Below are positions 17,419 through 25,868 of a DNA stretch of 64,000 bases, in pieces (positions within the stretch are counted from its first letter, which is position 1; the number at the start of each line of letters is the position of its first letter). The stretch lies in assembly GCA_022449545.1 (NCBI GenBank), contig JAKUPN010000003.1, forward strand, positions 62,001 through 126,000, read 5' to 3'. The position numbers and the translations under genes are program-made. This stretch comes from Alphaproteobacteria bacterium. GTDB lineage: Bacteria; Pseudomonadota; Alphaproteobacteria; UBA6615. Under the pieces are notes generated by a model that worked only from the letters and a program-made list of their open reading frames with translations, ran no database searches and was not told the DNA's origin.

Positions 17419-18036
17419 ATGGTCGACTACAAACTAGAAACCAAATTAGGTGGTAGAGTGGCTGGTGTCGATGAAGTTGGCCGAGGTGCCTGGGCTGGGC
17501 CTGTATTTGCTGCCGCTGCAATTTTTAAAATTAATTTAGTTAATTTCAAGAAGTTAAGAGGCTTGAATGACTCGAAATCTATGGGCAGAGCTTCTCGTGA
17601 AAAATATTTTTCTGCTTTAGAGGAAGTTAGGGAGTCCGGCTATGCATTTTTTTCAGTTGGTGTAGCCAGTGTAGAAGAAATAGATACACTAAATATTTTA
17701 AACGCAACTATGTTAGCAATGGAAAGAGCCATCAAAAAATTACCCTTTCTTCCAACCACCCTGTTAGTTGATGGAATTCATGCGCCCTATTCTACAATTC
17801 CCACCAAGACTATCCCCAAAGGCGATAGTAAGATTTTTTCAATTGCTGCTGCCTCCATATATGCCAAAGTAAGTCGTGATAGACACATGATCTACTTATC
17901 AGAAAATTTTCCAGGTTTTGGATGGGAAAACAATGCGGGATACGGAACTAAAGATCATCGCAATGCTTTATTTGAACTAGGAATAACCGAACATCATAGA
18001 AAAAGTTTTGCTCCAATCAAAAATATTTTGAAATAA
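17419..18036 (+). CDS. rnhB: Ribonuclease HII
   Basis: Removes RNA, including single ribonucleotides, from RNA:DNA hybrids. 205 residues from the ATG at 17419, which follows the antiporter stop by 1 base. The start region GGRVAGVDEVGRGAWAGPV holds the catalytic Asp-Glu pair; later come LLVDG and the conserved KGDSKIFSIAAASIYAKVSRD. In-frame TTG and GTG codons upstream (17392, 17401) lie inside the antiporter gene and give a longer N-terminus than usual. RNase HI (rnhA) is also present, at 35773. Confidence 0.96.
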   Translation: MVDYKLETKLGGRVAGVDEVGRGAWAGPVFAAAAIFKINLVNFKKLRGLNDSKSMGRASREKYFSALEEVRESGYAFFSVGVASVEEIDTLNILNATMLAMERAIKKLPFLPTTLLVDGIHAPYSTIPTKTIPKGDSKIFSIAAASIYAKVSRDRHMIYLSENFPGFGWENNAGYGTKDHRNALFELGITEHHRKSFAPIKNILK

Positions 18037-18101
18037 AACCCCATATGTTGTTGTAGGTCAAAATAAAATAACAAGATAAGACAGTCATCTAAATTTTTTT
18101 A

Positions 18102-18130
18102 TTGACCAAGATTCATCTGTTAAGCATGTT
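18102..18130 (+). promoter_or_regulatory. Possible ccrM promoter with a GANTC site in its spacer
   Basis: TTGACC (18102-18107) lies 17 bases before CATGTT (18125-18130), a fair -35 and a weak -10. The spacer holds GATTC at 18110-18114, the target of the CcrM methyltransferase encoded next. The start site would fall near 18137, at or just before the ATG at 18139. Methylation feedback on ccrM is known in Caulobacter; here it is only a suggestion. Confidence 0.35.
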
Positions 18131-18138
18131 CCCTGATT

Positions 18139-19242
18139 ATGCGTTCCCCTGGCCGAGAGCGCGCGGAAAAAATGGTTCCGCGCAACGTTATTTTAAAAGG
18201 CGACTGTGTGCAGCACATGTCATCTATGCCGGAATCATGTGTAGATGTTATATTTGCAGACCCTCCTTATAATTTGCAGTTATCTAATAAACTTGTTCGA
18301 CCGGATCAAACTAAAGTTGATGGTGTCAACGAAAGCTGGGATAAGTTTGATAATCATGGAAGTTATGACCAATTTACAGTTGACTGGTTAGCAGCTGCCA
18401 AACGTGTATTAAAGCCTAATGGCACTCTATGGGTAATAGGAAGTTATCATAACATCTTCCGAGTTGGCTCAATCTTGCAAGATTTAAATTTCTGGCTTCT
18501 AAATGATGTAATATGGCGCAAATCAAATCCTATGCCCAACTTTCGAGGACGCAGATTTACAAATGCTCATGAAACCCTCATTTGGTGTGCACATTCAGAA
18601 AAATCGAAATACATTTTTAATTATGAGTCGATGAAAGCTTTAAATGAAGACATTCAAATGCGCAGTGATTGGTTACTACCAATCTGCAATGGAAGCGAAA
18701 GACTCAAGAACGAACATGGACTTAAAGCCCATCCAACGCAGAAACCAGAAGCACTCCTGCATAGGGTAATACTGGCTTCTTCTAATGAGGGCGACCTAAT
18801 CCTCGATCCGTTTTTTGGTACGGGTACTACAGGAGCCGTTGCAAAACAATTACGCAGAAATTTCATTGGTATAGAAAGGGAAGATGATTACATACAGGTT
18901 GCTGAGGAAAGACTTAAAAATATTCGTCCAATATCGTCAGAAGCTATTAAACAGACAGCTTCAAAAAAAGATGAACCACGCATTCCGTTTGGTTGGCTTG
19001 TTGAAAGAGGTTTATTAAGGCCTGGCGAAACACTGTACGGGCCTAGTCGAAGGTATGCGGCAAAAGTCACAGTAGATGGAAGTATTATTTCTTCTGATCA
19101 TCGAGGTTCAATACATAAAATTGGAGCCGCCGTTCAAGGTGCTAGTGCTTGCAACGGATGGACATTTTGGCACTTGGATATTGAAGGCAAACTCGTACCA
19201 ATTGATATTCTAAGACAGAAGTTGAGGGCAGAACTAAATTAA
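18139..19242 (+). CDS. ccrM: CcrM-type DNA adenine methyltransferase (GANTC)
   Basis: Orphan, cell-cycle-linked methyltransferase that makes N6-methyladenine in GANTC. 367 residues: catalytic [10 protein letters not shown] near residue 41, target-recognition part with [12 protein letters not shown] and [18 protein letters not shown]-binding [12 protein letters not shown] near 220, and the C-terminal domain typical of CcrM ([10 protein letters not shown]...[12 protein letters not shown]). No restriction gene lies nearby. An in-frame ATG at 18172 is an alternative start; the intervening codons are unusually G+C-rich. Confidence 0.96.
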   Translation: MRSPGRERAEKMVPRNVILKGDCVQHMSSMPESCVDVIFADPPYNLQLSNKLVRPDQTKVDGVNESWDKFDNHGSYDQFTVDWLAAAKRVLKPNGTLWVIGSYHNIFRVGSILQDLNFWLLNDVIWRKSNPMPNFRGRRFTNAHETLIWCAHSEKSKYIFNYESMKALNEDIQMRSDWLLPICNGSERLKNEHGLKAHPTQKPEALLHRVILASSNEGDLILDPFFGTGTTGAVAKQLRRNFIGIEREDDYIQVAEERLKNIRPISSEAIKQTASKKDEPRIPFGWLVERGLLRPGETLYGPSRRYAAKVTVDGSIISSDHRGSIHKIGAAVQGASACNGWTFWHLDIEGKLVPIDILRQKLRAELN

Positions 19243-19277
19243 TAGAATCCTCAAACTCTGCACAAATAGGGATCAAA

Positions 19278-20087
19278 ATGGTGATAGTTGACGCGCAAGT
19301 ACATATCTGGGACGCGGGTACACCAAATCCATGGCATCGCCAAAATGCCTGCTTCACTAAAGAAGAATTAATCAATGAAATGGATGAGGCAGGCATAGAC
19401 CGAGCAATAATCGTTCCTCCAATGTGGATGGGGGACACAAATGATTTAGCCCTCCAGGCATCTCTATCTTATCCGGAACGCCTTGTGGTGCTTGGTAGGC
19501 TAAGCTTAGACAATCCGGAAAACAAACAACTCATACCCGCCTGGAATGAGCAACCCGGAATGCTTGGCCTAAGGTTTACATTCTCAAACAATAAAGATTT
19601 CTCTTTACTGGATAATGGAAATCTTAAATGGCTTTGGGAAGAAGCAGAACTATGCGACGTACCCATAATGTTGATGATCTCAGGCCATTTAGATTCAGTA
19701 GATAAAATTGCTAGAGCTTATCCAGGCTTGCGACTCTGCATTGATCATTTAGGTTTAGTTAGAAATGCTGTAGATAAAGCCGCATTTGGAGATCTATCAA
19801 AACTTTTATCCCTCGCTACGCATGATAATATTGTAGTAAAAGCTACTTCGCTTCCTTGCTACTCCACAGCCGAATTTCCTTACAGAAATTTACATCCGTA
19901 TTTACGTCAAGTTTATGATGCTTTTGGCCCGTCTCGTATTTTTTGGGGATCAGACCTTACACGTTTAACATGCTCATATAAGGAATGTTTGTCTCTATTT
20001 GAAGACGAACTAACCTGGTTAACTAGTGAAGATAAAACTCTTATACTGGGGGAAGCAATATGCCATTGGCTTAAATGGAATGTTTAA
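19278..20087 (+). CDS. Amidohydrolase-family (TIM-barrel) metal hydrolase
   Basis: 269-residue member of the amidohydrolase-2 group, which hydrolyses lactones or decarboxylates small acids with a divalent metal. Visible: VDAQVHIWD at the N-terminus (here QVH replaces the more usual HxH), a central CIDHLGL with a metal-type His, and FWGSDLTRL with the conserved C-terminal Asp. The substrate cannot be read from sequence. It lies 35 bases after ccrM on the same strand, possibly co-transcribed, and converges on mutY. Confidence 0.82.
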   Translation: MVIVDAQVHIWDAGTPNPWHRQNACFTKEELINEMDEAGIDRAIIVPPMWMGDTNDLALQASLSYPERLVVLGRLSLDNPENKQLIPAWNEQPGMLGLRFTFSNNKDFSLLDNGNLKWLWEEAELCDVPIMLMISGHLDSVDKIARAYPGLRLCIDHLGLVRNAVDKAAFGDLSKLLSLATHDNIVVKATSLPCYSTAEFPYRNLHPYLRQVYDAFGPSRIFWGSDLTRLTCSYKECLSLFEDELTWLTSEDKTLILGEAICHWLKWNV

Positions 20088-20111
20088 AATAAAAATATAT
20101 TGTAATTTAAT

Positions 20112-21164
20112 CTACAATCCCAAATTTGCGTGTTTAATTATTTTTTTAGTTAGCGTCGGTAATGCCTGCTCTTCTAGTTTTTCAGGTAAAACCCATAAAC
20201 CCTTTAATTCATGACCTTTTGAGGCAATGGACTGATAGACTTTTAACTCCAGCTTAAAATGGGTAAACGTATGCATAACTTTACCTGTTAGCTCCTGCCA
20301 ATCCAAACCCGAAGGAGCTTCAGACATGTTCAATAAACCACTTTCTACCCAATTGGTGGATGGGACTTCCATCATTCCTCCTAAAAGGCCCTGCTCAGGC
20401 CTTCTGCGCAATAAAATTGCCCCATCTGTACGAACAACTAAAAATGCCAATCCCTTTCGAACCACCTTTTTTTTTCTCGGTGATCGATTTGGTAAATAAT
20501 TTTCAATACTGAGTGCCCTCGCTTTGCAGGCACCTAACCAAGGGCAATCAATACATTTGGGAGAGCGGGGAGTGCAAATAGTGGCTCCTAAATCCATTAT
20601 AGCCTGAGCATAATCACCATATCTATGATTGGGTGTTAATTCACTAGCAAGAGATTTAATCTTAGATTTAACATCTGGTGTCCTGCCTTTAATAGCAAAA
20701 AGCCTAGTTATAACCCGCTCAACGTTTCCATCGACTACAGTTGCAGGCTTTTCAAATGCTATAGCTAGGATGGCTGAAGCCGTATAGGGTCCTATTCCTG
20801 GTAACATCAACAGTTTTTCTTCAGAATTCGGAAAGCCTCCATCGTATTGTTCAACAATTATTCTAGCGCACTTATGTAGATTGCGAGCTCTTGTATAATA
20901 ACCAAGTCCGGACCAAGCCTGTAAAATTGAATTAAGATCTGCATTTGCCAATTTTTCAACAGATGGCCATTGTTTAATAAATTTTACAAAGTAAGGTATT
21001 ACAGTGGCAACCACAGTCTGCTGCAACATAATTTCACTTATCCAGACCAAATAAGGGTCGGGGAGGAGCACTTCTTTTCCTTTTAGGGGTGGAACACGCC
21101 AGGGTAATATTCTAGCGTTATTATTATACCAATCTAATAATTCCGTAGACCGAGGTTTCACCAT
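20112..21164 (-). CDS. mutY: A/G-specific adenine DNA glycosylase
   Basis: Removes adenine mispaired with 8-oxoguanine. 350 residues: catalytic Glu44 in WISEIMLQQT, helix-hairpin-helix LPGIGPYTASAI (about 120-131), Asp144 in VVDGNVERV, the [4Fe-4S] motif C-x6-C-x2-C-x5-C near 195-211, and a C-terminal NUDIX-like 8-oxoG-sensing domain (ILLRRRPEQGLLGGMMEVP). mutY next to DUF721 and smc is a conserved alphaproteobacterial neighbourhood. ATG at 21164. Confidence 0.97.
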   Translation of the reverse strand: MVKPRSTELLDWYNNNARILPWRVPPLKGKEVLLPDPYLVWISEIMLQQTVVATVIPYFVKFIKQWPSVEKLANADLNSILQAWSGLGYYTRARNLHKCARIIVEQYDGGFPNSEEKLLMLPGIGPYTASAILAIAFEKPATVVDGNVERVITRLFAIKGRTPDVKSKIKSLASELTPNHRYGDYAQAIMDLGATICTPRSPKCIDCPWLGACKARALSIENYLPNRSPRKKKVVRKGLAFLVVRTDGAILLRRRPEQGLLGGMMEVPSTNWVESGLLNMSEAPSGLDWQELTGKVMHTFTHFKLELKVYQSIASKGHELKGLWVLPEKLEEQALPTLTKKIIKHANLGL

Positions 21165-21267
21165 TATTTTTTTTCGCAGTTATTGTCATACTTGTTCATG
21201 ACTGTGGACTTAACTATCATTAGCTAACTACAAATGATCAAGATGAAATTGTTTATTAATATCTGAT

Positions 21268-21756
21268 ATGCCAGTAAAAAGAAATAAACGTCTTAAGGCT
21301 GTTTCCTCAGAAACTGAGCGCATAACAAGGTCTATAAGAAAAAAAAGAGGTCTATCAGAGGCAGCTTTAATATCTGACTGGATTCATATAGTTGGTCCAA
21401 TATTATCAGCCGAATGCTTCCCCACGCGCTTAACACGCAACAAAGATGCGGTTGGAGGTATTTTACACATTAGAGTTAGTGGAGCACTCGCATTAGAACT
21501 ACAGCATATGCAACCCCAGGTCATTGAAAGAGTTAATCAATATTTCGGCTATGAAGCATTAAGTGCCCTTTCACTTCATCAGGGTCCCATAGCTGATCAA
21601 GTTGTTGAAGAAGCGCCCTCAAATAGCAGACAAATGACAAAAGAAAAAAGGACCTTACTGGACAAACAACTTATGGAGGTCATTGACGATGAACTGCGAC
21701 TCGCGCTCAATAAGCTAGGAGAAGGAATTTTAAGCAAAAAAGTAAGATCTGAGTAA
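21268..21756 (+). CDS. DUF721 (DciA-like) protein
   Basis: 162-residue protein whose basic N-terminus leads into the DUF721 core (LSEAALISDWIHIVGPILSAEC, then GILHIRVSGALALELQHMQPQVIERVNQYFG). DUF721 covers DciA, which loads the replicative helicase in bacteria lacking DnaC; whether this member does so is inference. It is divergent from mutY with a 103-base gap. In many alphaproteobacteria a DsbA-like gene lies between DUF721 and smc; here there are only 138 non-coding bases. Confidence 0.85.
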   Translation: MPVKRNKRLKAVSSETERITRSIRKKRGLSEAALISDWIHIVGPILSAECFPTRLTRNKDAVGGILHIRVSGALALELQHMQPQVIERVNQYFGYEALSALSLHQGPIADQVVEEAPSNSRQMTKEKRTLLDKQLMEVIDDELRLALNKLGEGILSKKVRSE

Positions 21757-21836
21757 TAATCAACTTTTTAACCTAGCACTAGCCGACTCTTAGTTAATTA
21801 TCGCAAATTATAGTTGTTGGAGTAATTAATTAATCA

Positions 21837-21878
21837 AATTGAGAAGTATTCGAATAGAAATGGAATACTTACTCAATT
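21837..21878 (+). promoter_or_regulatory. Long hairpin in the smc leader, directly before the ribosome-binding site
   Basis: Left arm AATTGAG AAGTATTC (21837-21851), an 11-base loop, and right arm GAATACTT A CTCAATT (21863-21878) pair over 15 bp with a single bulged A at 21871. The arm ends one base from AGGAG (21880-21883 plus the preceding A), the Shine-Dalgarno of smc. In RNA this would sit immediately 5' of the ribosome site; in DNA it is a large dyad. No T-run follows, so it is not a plain terminator. Confidence 0.6.
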
Positions 21879-21894
21879 AGGAGAAACAAAATAA

Positions 21895-24800
21895 GTGGAC
21901 TTTAAGAAGCTTAAACTGCAGGGATTCAAATCTTTTGTTGATGGCACCGAGCTAGACATAGCTGAGGGTCTTACGGGTGTCGTAGGCCCTAATGGATGTG
22001 GAAAATCAAATTTGGTAGAGGGATTGCGTTGGGTCATGGGGGAAACTTCCGCTAAGCAAATGCGCGGTAGCGGGATGGATGATATTATTTTTGGAGGAAC
22101 TAGTGATAGGCCTGCCAGAAATGTCGCCGAAGTTTTGCTCAGCCTTGATAATTCTGATCGGAAAGCCCCCTCACAGTTTAACGATGGAGATGAATTAGAA
22201 ATATCGAGACGCATAGAGCGAGAAAAGGGTTCAACGTATAGAGTTAATGGCAGAGAAGTAAGAGCTCGTGATGTCCAAATCTTATTCGCTGACCAAACTA
22301 CTGGTGCACGGTCCACAGCATTAGTAAGTCAAGGCAGAATTGGTGCTATCATAAATGCCAAACCCGTGGATCGTCGTTTAATTATTGAGGAAGCAGCAGG
22401 CATCACAGGCCTTTATACAAGACGCCATGAGGCAGAATTAAGATTACGGGCAGCGGAAACAAACCTGGAAAGACTTGATGACATTTTATTAACCTTAGGT
22501 GATCAATTAAAGGCATTAAAAAAACAAACTCGACAAGCACGAAGATATCGAAATATTTCACAAGACATTAGAAAAACAGAAGCAATCGTATTTCACAATC
22601 ATTGGACAGAAGCCATCAGCCAAGTTGATCTGAAAAACAATGATTTAATTCAGTGCGATTTAGATGTCGCCCAAAAAGGTAAGGAAGTTTCAAAAGCCAA
22701 CACCAAAAAAGAAAGTTTGGCTGACGAAGTTCTTCCATTGAGAGACAATCAGGTTTTAAAAGCGGCAGAATTACACAGGTTAGAAATCGAACGCAAAGAA
22801 ATAGAAACAAAAGAAGAAAGAATTAAAACTTCTATAGAACTTTGGACAAAAAGAAGAGATCAAATATCGTCTGATTTTAGAAGAGAGCAAGAGTTGCTCT
22901 CGGAATCTCAATCAGCACTTCTTCGATTGTCTGAAGAGCGGAATATAATTAGCAAAACTTCCAACGATGATCCCAAAAAGATAGAAAGCGCTAATAATTC
23001 ATTTGAAAAACTATATCAACAGACTCTTGAAAAAGAAAACTCTCTTACTGAAGCGTTAGAGAAAGTTGCGACTGGGGAGGCTGGTTTAGTTGCCTCTGAT
23101 CTAGAACTTAAAAAACTAGACGATCGTAAAAAAAATAAAAAAATACAATTGGAAGCTCTTAATGATGAAATTGCAGCGCTGTCAGAAGAGAACACTGATG
23201 CTGTTGAATTTGAAAAATCTGAAAATAATATTGAAGAAATAGAGAAACTTCTAGTCATAGAACGAGATAAGTTGGATGAGGCAGAACAAAAAAGAATTAA
23301 AATGAGTTTTGAAAAAGATGCTTTACAAAAAAATCTTTCAAACAAAGAAGAAATATTATCCCAGCTAAAAATTGAAATTTCAACATTAAAAGAAATACTG
23401 AGCAATGGTTTGAATGAGAGCAAACTTTGGACACCAATTTTAAATGAAATAGAAGTTGCCACTGGATATGAATTAGCAATCAGTGCTGCGTTTGGAGACG
23501 ATTTAGAGGCTTCTTTAGACAAAAAAGCGCCTCGTCGTTGGGTTTTATTTCCTGATTTTGTAAATCAACCCGGATTACCCAATGAAACAACACCTCTGGA
23601 TCCATTTGTTTCAAAAGCAGGCCCCCTATCTCGTCGCATAAAACAAGTCGGAATTGTAAAGGATCTAGAGACCGGTAATAGATTAGCCCGACACCTTAAG
23701 ATCGGACAGAGGCTCGTAGACTTAAAGGGAAATTTATGGAGGTGGGATGGCTATTTTTCTGCTGCAGATTCTAAAACACTTACTTCCACACTAATAGGAC
23801 AAAGAAACCGACTTAGAGAAATAGAAGAAAAAATCCCCGAAGCTGTAGAAAATGTTAAAAATGCCGAAAAGCAGCTGCTAAAAATTATATCAAGCCTATC
23901 GGGCATCTATGAGGATGAAAAACATTTACGTAATAATGTCCGAAATCTAGATAATGAGGCTACCAAGCACCACAAATCTAACAATGAACTATTAAGAGAA
24001 CTAACAACGGGACGACTAAAAAGGGGAAACCTAATTGGTAGCGTACATCATTTTGAAAATGAACTTGAAGAAATAGTAGAATCTATTAACGAAGCCAATT
24101 CACGAAGAACAACTTTTCCAGTTATTGAAAAACTTCGTCTCGATGCATCACAAAAAAAATCTTTTCATAACGAAGCACGCAATAAACTGCAAAATGCTAA
24201 AGATGAGCTTTCACAATTAATTCATGAATCAGATGAACGACAAAGGCGCTTAAAAGCGATTATTAATGAAGAAGAATTATATAGCAATAGATCTTTAAGC
24301 GCGGAAAATCGCATTGCTGAATTAAAAAATCGTGATTCAGATGCAATTAGAGAACTAAAGGTTCTATCTGATAAACCTAATGAGATAAAAGCCCAACGAA
24401 GCCTGATGATAGACAGTATAGAAAAGTTAGAGAAAGAGAGAAGAGACTCAGCCGACAAATTGGCCATCGCAGAAAACAAATTGTCTGAAGCGGAGGTGGT
24501 ATTAAGAAATTTAGAATCTAAGTTTATTGAAGCGAGGGAGAAAAAGATAAGATCTGAATCCTCAGTTGAGCAGGCAGAAAAAGATCTTAAGACTGTAGTA
24601 GAAAGAATACTAGAAAGATTGAGATGTGAGCCAACTGATCTAATTAAAATAGCAGAACTTACAGAGAACAGCTCAATTCCCGGCCAAGAATTAGCTGAAA
24701 AACGTCTACAAAGACTCGAGCGCGAACGGGATAACATGGGACCTGTCAATCTTCGTGCAGAGGAAGAAAGTAAAGATCTGGAAGATAAGATAAGTGCTAT

Positions 24801-25362
24801 CGAATCTGAGCGTGATGACTTAACGTCAGCTATCTTACGATTGAGGCAAGGAATAAGTAATTTAAATAGGGAGGCTCGGGCTCGGCTGCTAAAATCATTT
24901 GACGAAGTAAACCTTCATTTTAAGAAACTTTTTTCAAGACTATTTGGAGGTGGTAAAGCTCATTTGGCCCTAACCGAGGCAGCTGATCCTCTTCAATCAG
25001 GTTTGGAGATTTTCGCTAGCCCCCCCGGGAAAAAATTACAAAATCTCTCATTGCTATCTGGCGGAGAACAAGCTCTAACAGCTATATCGCTTCTTTTTGC
25101 CGTTTTTCTAACTAATCCAGCGCCAATTTGTGTTCTTGATGAAGTTGATGCGGCACTAGACGATGCGAATGTGGATCGTTTCTGTACTTTACTTGGCGAA
25201 ATTGCATCTAGTAGTAACACCCGATTCCTAGTAGTTACGCACCACAGAATGACTATGTCCCGAATGGATAGACTTTATGGCGTAACAATGCCAGAACAAG
25301 GAATTAGTCAATTGGTGTCAGTAAACCTTAACCGAGCAGAGCAAATGCGGGCGACTGCTTAA
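21895..25362 (+). CDS. smc: Chromosome partition protein SMC
   Basis: Condensin ATPase that organises and helps segregate the chromosome. 1155 residues, full length: N-terminal head with Walker A GPNGCGKS (31-38), long coiled coil, hinge near residues 500-650, returning coiled coil, then the C-terminal head with the ABC signature LLSGGEQALTAISLLF and Walker B CVLDEVDAALDD. Start is GTG at 21895, 12 bases after AGGAG; no ATG is near the conserved MDFKKLKLQGFKSF start. A strong hairpin precedes it. ScpA/ScpB partners are not in the window. Confidence 0.98.
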   Translation: MDFKKLKLQGFKSFVDGTELDIAEGLTGVVGPNGCGKSNLVEGLRWVMGETSAKQMRGSGMDDIIFGGTSDRPARNVAEVLLSLDNSDRKAPSQFNDGDELEISRRIEREKGSTYRVNGREVRARDVQILFADQTTGARSTALVSQGRIGAIINAKPVDRRLIIEEAAGITGLYTRRHEAELRLRAAETNLERLDDILLTLGDQLKALKKQTRQARRYRNISQDIRKTEAIVFHNHWTEAISQVDLKNNDLIQCDLDVAQKGKEVSKANTKKESLADEVLPLRDNQVLKAAELHRLEIERKEIETKEERIKTSIELWTKRRDQISSDFRREQELLSESQSALLRLSEERNIISKTSNDDPKKIESANNSFEKLYQQTLEKENSLTEALEKVATGEAGLVASDLELKKLDDRKKNKKIQLEALNDEIAALSEENTDAVEFEKSENNIEEIEKLLVIERDKLDEAEQKRIKMSFEKDALQKNLSNKEEILSQLKIEISTLKEILSNGLNESKLWTPILNEIEVATGYELAISAAFGDDLEASLDKKAPRRWVLFPDFVNQPGLPNETTPLDPFVSKAGPLSRRIKQVGIVKDLETGNRLARHLKIGQRLVDLKGNLWRWDGYFSAADSKTLTSTLIGQRNRLREIEEKIPEAVENVKNAEKQLLKIISSLSGIYEDEKHLRNNVRNLDNEATKHHKSNNELLRELTTGRLKRGNLIGSVHHFENELEEIVESINEANSRRTTFPVIEKLRLDASQKKSFHNEARNKLQNAKDELSQLIHESDERQRRLKAIINEEELYSNRSLSAENRIAELKNRDSDAIRELKVLSDKPNEIKAQRSLMIDSIEKLEKERRDSADKLAIAENKLSEAEVVLRNLESKFIEAREKKIRSESSVEQAEKDLKTVVERILERLRCEPTDLIKIAELTENSSIPGQELAEKRLQRLERERDNMGPVNLRAEEESKDLEDKISAIESERDDLTSAILRLRQGISNLNREARARLLKSFDEVNLHFKKLFSRLFGGGKAHLALTEAADPLQSGLEIFASPPGKKLQNLSLLSGGEQALTAISLLFAVFLTNPAPICVLDEVDAALDDANVDRFCTLLGEIASSSNTRFLVVTHHRMTMSRMDRLYGVTMPEQGISQLVSVNLNRAEQMRATA

Positions 25363-25408
25363 AATGCTGGATTTCTGCCAATTTGCGACTAAATAGCGCG
25401 GCCATTCA

Positions 25409-25449
25409 CGTGGCTTGACTTGCCAGTGGTCGTTGGCTAGCTTGCCACG
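25409..25449 (+). promoter_or_regulatory. Probable ATP synthase operon promoter within a nested dyad
   Basis: CTTGAC (25414-25419), a 17-base spacer and CTAGCT (25437-25442) fit an alphaproteobacterial sigma-70-type promoter (CTTGAC and CTATAT type boxes). The promoter lies inside CGTGGC (25409-25414) and GCCACG (25444-25449), with a second pair GCCA (25422-25425) and TGGC (25434-25437) centred at nearly the same point. CTTGCCA also occurs twice, 22 bases apart (25419, 25441). The segment is G+C-richer than its surroundings. Start of transcription would be near 25449. Confidence 0.5.
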
Positions 25450-25513
25450 AAGTTTTTATGTGAGTTAGATGCAACTTGACGATAGTCATAATATAAAGAC
25501 TAGGGGTCTTCTA

Positions 25514-25843
25514 ATGACCGATCCTAACGAGCCTTCCTCGACAAGCGATTTACATCGACGAGTGAAAGCAGCGCAGGATAGAAATTCGAGTGCTTCTAAG
25601 GAAAGGACATCTACCTCATCTCATGTAGGATCTGGGATGGGCGTTGGCCTAAAGGTAGGTGTTGACTTAGTAGTTGGTGTTGGTGTTGGTGGAGTTATTG
25701 GCTGGGGACTGGATTGGTGGCTAGGAACAAAACCTTATTTATTAGCAATTTTTATAATATTTGGATTTATAGCAGGCCTTATGAATGTTATTAGAACAGC
25801 AAATCAGACTACTAATAAGCCGAAAAGTGGTGCAGAAGGCTAA
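25514..25843 (+). CDS. atpI: ATP synthase accessory protein AtpI
   Basis: Small membrane protein encoded ahead of F0 genes, thought to aid c-ring assembly or Mg2+ supply. From the ATG at 25514 (AGGGG 7 bases upstream) 109 residues: a polar N-terminus typical of the family (LHRRVKAAQDR), then two membrane segments, the first a glycine zipper (GVGVGGVIGWGLDWWLG) and the second around AIFIIFGFIAGLMNVIR. An upstream in-frame ATG at 25469 lacks a ribosome site. First gene of the F0 operon. Confidence 0.9.
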   Translation: MTDPNEPSSTSDLHRRVKAAQDRNSSASKERTSTSSHVGSGMGVGLKVGVDLVVGVGVGGVIGWGLDWWLGTKPYLLAIFIIFGFIAGLMNVIRTANQTTNKPKSGAEG

Positions 25844-25868
25844 TAATTGAAAATTGGAGAATTGATCT

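Noticed and set aside
23016-23522. Minus-strand frame opposite the smc coiled coil
   Set aside because: Its Ser/Phe-rich composition is what the reverse of Glu/Lys coiled-coil codons gives; no ribosome site or family match.
25670-25700. Tandem GTTGGT repeats
   Set aside because: They encode the Val/Gly glycine zipper of AtpI's first membrane segment, an expected pattern.
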